Assembly: GCA_041577935.1 (NCBI GenBank)
Contig: JBFGIA010000021.1
Location: forward strand, 1-27,863
From: CAMYLR01 sp041577935
GTDB lineage: Bacteria > Gemmatimonadota > Gemmatimonadetes > JACCXV01 > JAHWKZ01
DNA: 27,863 bases
Reading direction: 5' to 3'
Numbering within the stretch: position 1 is the first letter of the stretch; every line of letters begins with the position of its first letter. Below the pieces are notes generated by a model that worked only from the letters and a program-made list of their open reading frames with translations, made no database searches and was not told the origin of the DNA. Positions 1-6,830 of the stretch are shown piece after piece. Both the position numbers and the translations under genes were made by a program.

Positions 1-609
1 GCGGCGGCGGTCACGCGCGCCTCGCACATCACGGACATACCGCTTTCGGGTCCGCCTGCCGATACGTTGGCCGGTGAGGTCTTGATCGTTACCGGTGACG
101 ACATCACGACCGATGACATCGTGCCGGCCACCGCCGAGATGCTCTCCAATTGGGCCAACATCGATGCGGTTTCGAGGTTTATCTTCAAGCGGCTGGACAG
201 CGATTTTCCAGAGCGGACGTTCGCCAAGGGTGGCGGATGGATCGTCGGTGGAGCGAACTACGGCCAGGGATCGTCGCGCGAGCACGCGGCGATGGCTCCC
301 ATGTACATGGGCATAAAGGGCGTGATCGCGAAGTCATTTGCCCGGATCCACAAAGCAAATCTGGTCAACTTCGGCGTCGTCCCACTGGTGTTCGCCGACC
401 GGTCCGACTACGACTCGGTCGAGCCCGGTGACGAGCTGCTGGCAAGTGACGTTCACGCTGGAATCGACGCTGGCCGGATCACCATTCACAACCAGACCCG
501 CGGCACCGAGTTCGAGACGGTGATTGACCTCACCGAGCGCGAGCGCAGGCTACTAAAGGCCGGCGGGGTTTTACCGTACACGCGCGCTCAGGGCGGCGTA
601 GCGGCTTAG
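1..609 (+). CDS. Aconitate hydratase, C-terminal part (5' end outside window)
   Basis: This is the 3' end of an aconitase, the TCA-cycle enzyme that interconverts citrate and isocitrate using a [4Fe-4S] cluster. The frame is open from base 1, so the gene begins upstream of the window. What is visible is the swivel domain: the stretch VTGDDITTDDIVPA is followed by GGANYGQGSSREHAA, the family's substrate-binding SSREHA loop, and then AKSFARIHKANLVNFGVVPL. This wording resembles the shorter Aquifex-type bacterial aconitases more than the long AcnA type. The Fe-S cysteines lie in the missing N-terminal part. The stop is TAG at 607-609. An AGGAGG at 608-613 overlaps it and serves the next gene, so the two are probably co-transcribed. 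The family call is secure; the subfamily is a judgement from a few motifs. Confidence 0.93.
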   Translation, partial: AAAVTRASHITDIPLSGPPADTLAGEVLIVTGDDITTDDIVPATAEMLSNWANIDAVSRFIFKRLDSDFPERTFAKGGGWIVGGANYGQGSSREHAAMAPMYMGIKGVIAKSFARIHKANLVNFGVVPLVFADRSDYDSVEPGDELLASDVHAGIDAGRITIHNQTRGTEFETVIDLTERERRLLKAGGVLPYTRAQGGVAA

Positions 610-620
610 GAGGACTCTTG

Positions 621-1079
621 ATGGCGGAACCACAATCGGCGACGACGCGCCGAATTACTTGGATTGTTGGAGCGGCCTTGATGGGCGGCACGATCGGCTG
701 CGGTGGTGCGGCTGCCGATCCCGACGCACCTCTCGAAACGTACTCGGAACGCGAGGTGCTCTTCGTTGACGCCGATGACGTGCGTCGGTACATGGATGCA
801 GGCAACGATGTCGTCTTTGTCGACAACCGTAACTCGTTCAGCTTTCAACGCGAGCGAATCGCCGGCGCGCGACTCATCCCGACCGAAGCGATGGCGCGAT
901 CGGTAGGGAGCCTCCCGCTCAACAAGTGGATCGTCCTCTACTGCACGTGACCCGCTGACGAGATAAGCGTCCGGGCGGCGCAAATCGCGATGGAAAACGG
1001 ATACGAGAAGGCGGTGGTTCTTAAGGGCGGATTGGACGCGTGGCGAGGAGCCGGCTACCCGATCGAGTCGGGTTTATAA
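621..1079 (+). CDS. Rhodanese-domain lipoprotein with in-frame TGA, probable selenoprotein
   Basis: ATG at 621 is preceded by AGGAGG at 608-613. The frame is open to TAA at 1077-1079 except for one TGA at 948-950, giving 152 residues if codon 110 is read through. Residues 10-27 look like an export signal ending in a possible, non-ideal lipobox (TIG-Cys27). The rest is a single rhodanese domain: VFVDNRNSFSFQRERIAGARLIP before the TGA and ISVRAAQIAMENGYEKAVVLK, GGLDAW after it. The TGA comes directly after Tyr-Cys108-Thr109 and before Pro-Ala-Asp-Glu. Related rhodanese domains commonly read YCxCPxE here, so the TGA takes the place of the second Cys. Downstream sequence keeps every rhodanese hallmark in the same frame, so this is not a decayed gene with a shifted frame. 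Alternatives are a nonsense mutation or a base error changing TGC or TGT to TGA. The partner and substrate are unknown; rhodaneses move sulfane sulfur or act in redox reactions. Confidence 0.72.
948..950 (+). other. Putative selenocysteine UGA codon (residue 110)
   Basis: This in-frame TGA sits in the active-site loop of the rhodanese domain, two residues after Cys108. Selenocysteine typically replaces a catalytic or redox Cys that is retained in non-selenoprotein homologues, and the YCxCP pattern offers exactly such a position. Rhodanese-related sulfurtransferases have been reported among predicted bacterial selenoproteins. No selA, selB, selC or selD gene is in this window, so recoding cannot be confirmed here. 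Confidence 0.6.
951..981 (+). promoter_or_regulatory. Candidate bacterial SECIS hairpin just after the UGA
   Basis: Bacterial SECIS elements are small hairpins inside the coding region, immediately downstream of UGA, with a G early in the apical loop. Two folds are possible. In the first, GCGTC at 967-971 pairs with GGCGC at 977-981 (one G-U), leaving loop CGGGC at 972-976 with G at its second position, about 22 bases after the UGA. In the second, CCGC at 952-955 pairs with GCGG at 975-978 and GACG at 957-960 pairs with CGTC at 968-971, closing loop AGATAAG. The folds compete. GC-rich sequence forms hairpins easily, so this supports the idea only modestly. Confidence 0.35.
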
Positions 1080-1107
1080 GCTGGGAATCGACATCGTCAA
1101 ACCCGTC

Positions 1108-1234
1108 GTGTCGCCTGGCATCACCCCGAGCGGTCGTTTTGCGCGGGAGCAAGCGGAGACCCCGCAGTGGCGGAGCCACGAGGAGGCTCCGCGACGCGAA
1201 GCGCCGACCGCGAGTGGGTAATGGCAGGCGACAC
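1108..1234. repeat. Long imperfect palindrome with nested hairpin
   Basis: This fills most of the 163-base gap between the rhodanese and acyl-CoA dehydrogenase genes. The arms at 1108-1136 and 1205-1234 are reverse complements at most positions; the outer 14 bases (1108-1121 against 1221-1234) match at 13. Inside is a perfect 8-bp stem, GCGGAGCC at 1170-1177 with GGCTCCGC at 1185-1192, around loop ACGAGGA. The design resembles REP/MITE-like intergenic palindromes. A structured RNA or a complex terminator is also possible, but no T-run follows. No second copy was noticed in this window. Confidence 0.6.
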
Positions 1235-1242
1235 CAGCCAGC

Positions 1243-2979
1243 ATGACGGACGTCGACTACCGATCATTCTGTAAGTCTCTCTTTAGCGGCGTCATCGCCG
1301 CGGATCTTGTTTTTCCGTACCCACAGATGGCGCGTCACGACGCCGAAGGTCTCGCGACGTATCTCGAGGATCTGGAGCGGTTTCTCGACGCCAAGGTCGA
1401 CGCGGCGGCACTCGATCGCGCGGCCGCCGTGCCGGAAGAGATCATCGAGGGGTTGGCGGAGCGGGGAGCGTTCGGTCTCTACGTGCCGACGGCCTACGAC
1501 GGTCTCGGCTTTAGTCAGGCGCAAACGGCGAAGGTGATGGAGCTGGTCGCTTCACGCGACGCCGGGCTCGGCGTCCTTTTGGGCGCCCATCAGTCGATCG
1601 GCATCAAGGGCATCTACATGTATGGCACCGAGGCGCAGAAGCAGCGCTGGCTACCGCCGTGTGCGCGCGGAGACACGCTGGCTGCGTTCGCGCTGACCGA
1701 GCCGCACCATGGCTCCGATGTGGCCAACCTCGAATCGCGCGCCGAACGATCGCCAAACGGTGGTGGCTGGATCCTCAACGGTCACAAGATCTGGATCGGC
1801 AATGGGCAGCGCGCAGGGGTCATCACGGCGTTTGCTCAGACACCGGTCGAGAAGGACGGCGAGGTCGTCGATCGCGTCACGGCGTTCGTCGTCGAAGGTG
1901 ACGACCCGGGGCTCAACGTCGGGCGGCTATGGACTTCCGACAAATTGGGGATTCGAGCGTCGACACAGGCGGAGCTCCTCTTTCACGATCTCGAGCTGGA
2001 TGACGATCGTGTGCTTGACGCACCTGGTCACGGCTTCAAGGTGGCGATGAACGTTCTTAACGGCGGGCGTCTGGGATTGGCGGCCAGCGCGGTCGGAGCG
2101 ATGCGGACGATTCTCGGCACGGCGATCGACTTCGCTACCACCCGCCGTCAGTTCGGCCACCGGATCACCGAGTACGATCTGATCCGCGGCAAGATCGCCC
2201 AGATTCGCCTCGACACCTTCATCACCGAGTCGATGGTATACCTGACCGCTGACCTGATCGATCGCGGCGATGTCGACTACAGCCTCGAATCCGCGATCTG
2301 CAAAGTGTACGCCTCAGACGCGGCGTGGCAGGCGGCGGATGCGGCTCTTCAGGTTGCGGGTGGGCGGGGCTACATCAACGATCGCCCGTTCGAGCGATTC
2401 CTTCGCGACGCGCGGATCATGCCGATCTTCGAGGGTACAAACGAGGTGCTACGCGCGTTCATCGCGCTGGCCGGGATGGAGCGGTTGGCGGACTACTTGG
2501 AAAACGTCGGTCGCGCACTGCGTGAGCCACTCAAGGAGATCGGAGTGTTGACCGAGTTCGCATTTCACGAGATCCAGGATGCCATCGGGAGTCGCAGCGC
2601 CGACGTCGACGTAGCCGAGCCCCTAGCCGGCTGTCTGGCTCGCTTCGAGCGCTATACCGGATACCTCCACGAGGGAGCCGAGTCGCTCATCAAGAAGCAC
2701 CAAAGCGGCGTTGTGGACGAGGAGTTTCAGCTCGCGCGTTTGGCCGACATGGTGATCGACCTCTACGCGTTGGTGGCGGCGATCAGTCGTACCCAGTCGA
2801 CGATCGATCGCGATGGTGAGACGGCAGCTGCTGCCGAGATCGATCTCGTCAGGCAGTTCTGCCGCCAGGCGGGCGATCGGTTCGAGCGCAACCGCGCCCT
2901 GCTCTCTGAGAACCGCGACGAACGGCTTCGGCGGATCGCGGTTCAGGCGATCGCCGATCGAAAAGGGGCGCGCGGGTGA
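1243..2979 (+). CDS. Acyl-CoA dehydrogenase, very-long-chain/ACAD9-like (578 aa)
   Basis: This FAD enzyme performs the first alpha,beta-dehydrogenation step of fatty-acid beta-oxidation and passes electrons to electron-transfer flavoprotein. The order is the family's: an N-terminal helical domain, the middle beta domain with FALTEPHHGSDVANL near residues 149-163, the C-terminal helical domain with TTRRQFGHRITEYDLI, and a QVAGGRGY stretch. Glu397 in MPIFEGTNEVLRAF is at the catalytic-base position. At 578 residues it carries about 180 residues beyond the core, the extra helical domain seen in VLCAD and ACAD9 homologues, which often associate with membranes. ATG at 1243 lacks a clear Shine-Dalgarno sequence and follows the palindrome by a few bases. 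The stop overlaps the GTG of the next gene (GTGA at 2976-2979), suggesting coupling. Chain-length preference cannot be read from sequence. Confidence 0.93.
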   Translation: MTDVDYRSFCKSLFSGVIAADLVFPYPQMARHDAEGLATYLEDLERFLDAKVDAAALDRAAAVPEEIIEGLAERGAFGLYVPTAYDGLGFSQAQTAKVMELVASRDAGLGVLLGAHQSIGIKGIYMYGTEAQKQRWLPPCARGDTLAAFALTEPHHGSDVANLESRAERSPNGGGWILNGHKIWIGNGQRAGVITAFAQTPVEKDGEVVDRVTAFVVEGDDPGLNVGRLWTSDKLGIRASTQAELLFHDLELDDDRVLDAPGHGFKVAMNVLNGGRLGLAASAVGAMRTILGTAIDFATTRRQFGHRITEYDLIRGKIAQIRLDTFITESMVYLTADLIDRGDVDYSLESAICKVYASDAAWQAADAALQVAGGRGYINDRPFERFLRDARIMPIFEGTNEVLRAFIALAGMERLADYLENVGRALREPLKEIGVLTEFAFHEIQDAIGSRSADVDVAEPLAGCLARFERYTGYLHEGAESLIKKHQSGVVDEEFQLARLADMVIDLYALVAAISRTQSTIDRDGETAAAAEIDLVRQFCRQAGDRFERNRALLSENRDERLRRIAVQAIADRKGARG

Positions 2980-3479
2980 GACTCGAGTGGCTAACAGTCG
3001 TTGCATTGATCGCGCTCGCGGTCGCGTGCAGTGATCAAGTGCCGCTCGAGCGCACCGCGCCGGCTTCGAGCTCCGAGCCGGGGGAGATTGTGCTCCCGCC
3101 GTCAGCCAAGGTTCCACGGGCCTCGGCACCGGGGTTCACTCCGGATACGATTCGACCCGACGGGATGATCGCGCCGGACACGCTGTTCGAAGGATTCGGT
3201 GGGCTGGCGCTGGCGGCCAACGATCTTCGAGCGATCGTGGATGGCTATCGCGCGTACTACCGCGACGAACACAGCATACGTGGTTCCAACGTCGAGGCTG
3301 CCGTCGATCCACGGCTGGCGGAGACTGCCAAGCGACGGACCGCCAACGATTGGGGCTACTCCGGCTCGGGTGGTTGGTCGAACCTGGTCGGTCAACTATC
3401 CGATGAGCTGCGGATCGCGCTCGCCAACCAGATCTTGATCGCTGATCGCGAGCTCGCCGCGGAACTCCACCGGAGGTAA
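2976..3479 (+). CDS. Hypothetical lipoprotein
   Basis: This 167-residue protein starts at a GTG that overlaps the acyl-CoA dehydrogenase stop, with AAGGGG a few bases upstream. A short charged start and a hydrophobic run end in ALAVAC, a good lipobox with Cys18, so it should be lipidated and anchored in the envelope. A Pro/Ser-rich linker (about residues 25-65) leads to an acidic and helical C-terminal half containing YRAYYRDEHSIRGS and NDWGYSGSGGWSNLVGQ. I recognise no domain. The gene ends in GGAGGTAA at 3472-3479, and that GGAGG is the only ribosome-binding-like site ahead of the next gene. Confidence 0.72.
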   Translation: MRLEWLTVVALIALAVACSDQVPLERTAPASSSEPGEIVLPPSAKVPRASAPGFTPDTIRPDGMIAPDTLFEGFGGLALAANDLRAIVDGYRAYYRDEHSIRGSNVEAAVDPRLAETAKRRTANDWGYSGSGGWSNLVGQLSDELRIALANQILIADRELAAELHRR

Positions 3480-3553
3480 TCGCGCAAGCTACAGCCAACC
3501 CCGAGGTCGGCCGGGTCCAAAGCTACGGTCGCTTTCTGCGCGTCGAGCACACG

Positions 3554-4348
3554 TTGTTCTCGCTACCGATGCTGTTTGCAGGGGTCTTCCTGGGTGGTGG
3601 GTTGGGTGTGCCGGCCCGGCTCCTGTTGCTGGTGCTGGTAGCCGGGATCGGAGCCCGGACGGCGGCGTTGGCGCTCAACCGGATCATCGATCGCCGGCTC
3701 GATGCGGCGAACCCGCGAACGGCCGAGCGCGAGCTGCCACGCGGTGCGGTGTCGCTGACCGAGGCGTGGATGCTGGCAGTGGTGGGCGCAGCGGTGTACG
3801 CCGGTGCAGCATGGGCGATCGCCCCCATCTGCTTGGCGCTGGCGCCGATCCCGTTGGCCGTGTTTGTGGGCTACCCCTACCTGAAGCGTTTCACACCGTG
3901 GTGTCACCTCGGCGTCGGCCTGGGGTTGGCGATGGCACCGCTCGGTGGTTGGTTCGCGGCTCGACTGAGCTTCACCGACGTCGGTCCGCCGCTCCTGCTC
4001 GCTGGCTTCACGCTCGGTTGGGTGGCTGGCTTCGATGTCATCTACGCGACCATGGATCGGGCACACGATCGCGCGACAGGTGTTCGCTCGTTGCCGGCGT
4101 GCTACGGTCGCCGTAGGGCGCTCGCTATCTCCCGGGGGATGCACGGCGTCGCTTGGAGTCTGCTCGCGGCGCTCGTTGTGTGGCGCTTGAACGCGACCGC
4201 CGCGCTTCCGTTCTTGCTAATCGTTGCGGCGCTGCTGGTTTGGGAGCAGCGCAAGGCTCACGATGTCGACTTGGCGTTCTTTCGCATAAATGTCTGGGTC
4301 GGGTTTGTATCGCTGGCGATCGTCGTGGCGGGATTGATCGGCTCCTAG
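3554..4348 (+). CDS. mqnP: UbiA-family prenyltransferase of the menaquinone pathway (MqnP-type)
   Basis: This membrane enzyme would attach the polyprenyl chain to the aromatic acid made by the futalosine route. Both Asp-rich prenyl-diphosphate motifs are present, counted from TTG 3554: N42-RII-D46-RRL-D50, and D161 followed by MDRAHD (D168, D172). Several hydrophobic segments make up the rest, as expected for UbiA's roughly nine helices. The start is a problem. Family conservation (YGRFLRVEHTLFSLP) begins well before TTG 3554, and the frame is open back to a TGA at 3443, yet no ATG, GTG or TTG lies between. Translation may begin at a rare codon, for example ATC 3479 or another codon soon after GGAGG at 3472-3476, adding up to 25 residues. 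It sits directly before the UbiX and UbiD homologues, which supports the quinone assignment. Confidence 0.85.
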   Translation: MFSLPMLFAGVFLGGGLGVPARLLLLVLVAGIGARTAALALNRIIDRRLDAANPRTAERELPRGAVSLTEAWMLAVVGAAVYAGAAWAIAPICLALAPIPLAVFVGYPYLKRFTPWCHLGVGLGLAMAPLGGWFAARLSFTDVGPPLLLAGFTLGWVAGFDVIYATMDRAHDRATGVRSLPACYGRRRALAISRGMHGVAWSLLAALVVWRLNATAALPFLLIVAALLVWEQRKAHDVDLAFFRINVWVGFVSLAIVVAGLIGS

Positions 4349-4349
4349 A

Positions 4350-4372
4350 CTTGGTGGAAACAACCCACTAGG
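4350..4372 (+). other. Small hairpin between mqnP and ubiX homologues
   Basis: In the 34-base gap, bases 4350-4357 pair with 4365-4372 (8 bp with two G-U pairs) around loop AAACAAC. No T-run follows, so it is a poor terminator. It ends 10 bases before the GTG of the UbiX gene and could affect its initiation. This is weak evidence, from pairing only. Confidence 0.3.
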
Positions 4373-4382
4373 TTGCGGTTTC

Positions 4383-4982
4383 GTGCGTACCATAGTTGGC
4401 CTCACCGGAGCCTCGGGTTCGATCTTTGGCCTCGAGTTGCTCAAGCGCCTCCCGGGCGAGAAGTACGCCATCCTGTCTCGCTGGGGTCAGCACGTTCTCA
4501 ACGAAGAGACGGACCTCAGTCGCGACGACGTGGAGTCACTTTGCGACCGGTTGTTCTACGACGCCGACTTGTCGGCCCCACTGGCCTCGGGTTCGAACGC
4601 GTGGGACACGATGGTGATCCTGCCCTGCTCGACGTCGACGATCGGCAAGATCGCCTCGGGGATCGCCGATACCCTCGTAACGCGAACGGCCGCGGTGACG
4701 CTCAAGGAAGGCCGACGGCTGGTACTCTGTCCGCGCGAGACGCCGCTCTCAGCGGTTACGTTGCGCCAACTCGCGACCCTCGCCGGTGACGGCGTCACGG
4801 TGATGCCGGTTTCACCTGGCTGGTACGATCGGCCTTCCGGCATCGACGATATCGTCGACGACTTTGTAAACCGGGTGTTGCAGATCCTCGGCGTGGAGAT
4901 TCCCGGTGGTTGGCGTGCCGGCGAGCTGGAAGGGATCCCGCGCGCGCTGCCGTCCGAGCGGGTTCCAGAGCCAGGCAACTAG
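4383..4982 (+). CDS. UbiX-family flavin prenyltransferase (MqnM-type)
   Basis: UbiX enzymes join dimethylallyl phosphate (or diphosphate) to reduced FMN to make prenylated FMN, the cofactor required by UbiD decarboxylases. The 199-residue protein has the family length and motifs: VGLTGASGSIFG at residues 5-16 for FMN binding, PCSTSTIGKIASGIADTL in the middle, and KEGRRLVLCPRETPLSAV, the loop with the conserved Arg and Glu. The GTG at 4383 places the Rossmann-like strand right at the N-terminus, as in relatives; no strong Shine-Dalgarno precedes it. It lies between the prenyltransferase and UbiD homologues, so its cofactor probably serves the neighbour. In the futalosine pathway the equivalent has been named MqnM. 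The family is certain; the pathway assignment is from context. Confidence 0.93.
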   Translation: MRTIVGLTGASGSIFGLELLKRLPGEKYAILSRWGQHVLNEETDLSRDDVESLCDRLFYDADLSAPLASGSNAWDTMVILPCSTSTIGKIASGIADTLVTRTAAVTLKEGRRLVLCPRETPLSAVTLRQLATLAGDGVTVMPVSPGWYDRPSGIDDIVDDFVNRVLQILGVEIPGGWRAGELEGIPRALPSERVPEPGN

Positions 4983-4992
4983 CTAGCCGCGC

Positions 4993-5006
4993 CCTTTCCT
5001 CGCGTG
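4993..5006 (+). promoter_or_regulatory. Pyrimidine-rich start-site motif before the UbiD gene
   Basis: CCTTTCCTCGC runs straight into the GTG start of the UbiD homologue. There is no Shine-Dalgarno sequence; the tract looks more like the anti-Shine-Dalgarno strand. An almost identical motif, CCTTTCCTAGCGTG, occurs at 9636-9649 before mqnA, and in both places the preceding gene ends in AACTAG followed by CT. Its role is unknown. Confidence 0.4.
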
Positions 5007-6830
5007 GCGTTCCCCGACCTACAATCGTTTCTCCGGCATTGCGAAGCGCACGGTGATCTGGCACGGGTCGGTGTCGAGGTCGATCCACGCTTCGAGATCA
5101 CCGAGATCGTATCGCGGGTTGTTCGAGCCGACGGACCGGCACTGTGGTTCGAGCGTGTAAAAGGGTCGCGCTTTCCCGTGGTCGCGAACGTGCTGGGCTC
5201 GAGCCGGCGATGTGAGTGGGTTTTTGGGCGGCCACCGGAGTCGATCGGGGAGGAGCTCTTGGCGACCGCCGAGCAGCTCATGCCACCCTCACCCAAGGCG
5301 CTTTGGTCAGCGCGATCCACGCTTGCCGGCGTGCGACACTTTCGCGTTCGGCGCAACCGATCGAGGTCAGGCGCGCCAACCGACGATCATCTCTCGCTCG
5401 ATGACCTGCCGGTCCTAACGTGTTGGCCCGAGGACGGGGGGCCGTTTGTCACGTTCCCGCTGGTCATCACGGCGCATCCGGAAACCGGGTCTCGCAATGT
5501 CGGCACGTACCGGATGCACGTCTTCGATGGCACGCGCGCCGGGATACACTGGCAGATCATGAAAGGCGGTGGGTACCACTACGCCGCGGCTGAAGAAAGG
5601 GACATACCGCTCGAGGTGGCGGTCGCTCTCGGCGCCGATCCGATCACGATGATGGCGTCGATTGCACCGCTGCCCGAAGGGATCGACGAGTTGGCGTTCG
5701 CCGGCTTTCTGCGCGGCGCGCCAACCGAGATCCAGCGTTGCGAGACGATCGATGGGTGGGCGCCGGCCTCGGCCGAGTTCGTTCTCGAAGGCATCGTGCC
5801 GCCCCACGAGCGTGAGTCGGAGGGTCCGTTTGGCGATCACTTCGGGCACTACTCGCACGCCGCTCCGTTCCCGGTCTTTCACCTCAAGCGGATCACGCAT
5901 CGCGCGACCCCTGTTTATCCAGCGGCAGTGGTCGGAAAACCACCCCAGGAAGACAAAGCGATGGGTGAAGCGGTGGCCAAGATCGCCGGGCCCTTGATCC
6001 GACTGGTGCAGCCCGAAGTTGACGCTGTACACGCGTGGTTCGAGACCGGGTTTCACAACTTGTTGGTTATCGCCGTTCACCAGCGGTACGGGAAGGAGGG
6101 CGTCAAGGCTGCGCTCGCCCTCTGCGGGCAGGGCCAGCTGGCGCTGACCAAGGTCGCGATCGTCGTCGATCCGGACGTCGCGATCGACGATTGGAGCTCC
6201 GTGCTGGCGGCGTTCCGATCGCACTGGTCGGCGGCCGACGATGCGATCGTGCTTCCGGGGGTTCCTCAAGACACACTCGACTTCACGTCGTTCACCATGA
6301 ATCTCGGATCGAAGTTGATCCTCGATTGCACCCGCAGTGCAGGCGGTATTTCCGGCGACGAACGACCGGTCGAACGCAGTGATCCATCTGGGCTCGCGCG
6401 TCTTCCAGGCGGGGCCGAGGCGCCGTTCACGCCGCCCGACGAGTGTGAACCCAAGGTGGTCGGGTGGCGCACGCTCGGCGACACCCTGTGTGTGGTCCAG
6501 GTGCGGGAGCGTGACGGCCGGACCGGCCGCCAGGTAGCCGAGTCGCTGGCCGCCAGCGCACGGCTCGGTCGGATCAAGTGGGTCGCCGTGGTCTCCGATG
6601 ACGTGCCGCTCGACGACCAGACCTTGCTGCTGTGGGGGATCTTTACTCGGTTTGATGCCGCGCGCGACGTGGTGTTTAGCGAGATGCGATTGGATGGGGC
6701 GTGGCCCAAGTACGGGGGTCGGATGGCGATCGACGCGACGTGGAAACCGGGCTATCCGAACCCGATCGAGATGGACCGTGACGTCATCCAGTCGGTCGAT
6801 CGACGCTGGGGTGAGTACGGGATCGGGTGA
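5004..6830 (+). CDS. mqnL: UbiD-family decarboxylase of the menaquinone pathway (MqnL-type)
   Basis: UbiD enzymes use prenylated FMN to remove a ring carboxylate. Here the likely substrate is the prenylated dihydroxynaphthoate from the neighbouring prenyltransferase. The 608-residue protein follows the family order: N-terminal domain, GTYRMHVFDGTRAGIHWQ for cofactor and metal binding near residues 168-185, then ESEGPFGDHFGHYS around residues 271-284 with the acidic residues expected at the active site. The C-terminal part has VVGKPPQEDKAMGEA and NLLVIAVHQRYG. The length fits the menaquinone-type branch, which runs longer than E. coli UbiD. Start GTG 5004 is 21 bases after the UbiX stop. The end overlaps the next gene by 4 bases (GTGA at 6827-6830). 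The symbol rests on context, as UbiD paralogues differ widely in substrate. Confidence 0.9.
   Translation: MAFPDLQSFLRHCEAHGDLARVGVEVDPRFEITEIVSRVVRADGPALWFERVKGSRFPVVANVLGSSRRCEWVFGRPPESIGEELLATAEQLMPPSPKALWSARSTLAGVRHFRVRRNRSRSGAPTDDHLSLDDLPVLTCWPEDGGPFVTFPLVITAHPETGSRNVGTYRMHVFDGTRAGIHWQIMKGGGYHYAAAEERDIPLEVAVALGADPITMMASIAPLPEGIDELAFAGFLRGAPTEIQRCETIDGWAPASAEFVLEGIVPPHERESEGPFGDHFGHYSHAAPFPVFHLKRITHRATPVYPAAVVGKPPQEDKAMGEAVAKIAGPLIRLVQPEVDAVHAWFETGFHNLLVIAVHQRYGKEGVKAALALCGQGQLALTKVAIVVDPDVAIDDWSSVLAAFRSHWSAADDAIVLPGVPQDTLDFTSFTMNLGSKLILDCTRSAGGISGDERPVERSDPSGLARLPGGAEAPFTPPDECEPKVVGWRTLGDTLCVVQVRERDGRTGRQVAESLAASARLGRIKWVAVVSDDVPLDDQTLLLWGIFTRFDAARDVVFSEMRLDGAWPKYGGRMAIDATWKPGYPNPIEMDRDVIQSVDRRWGEYGIG

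Noticed and set aside
621..950. Reading the rhodanese gene as a complete 110-codon protein ending at TGA 948
   Set aside because: It would cut the domain inside its active-site loop and leave 42 perfectly rhodanese-like codons in frame afterwards.
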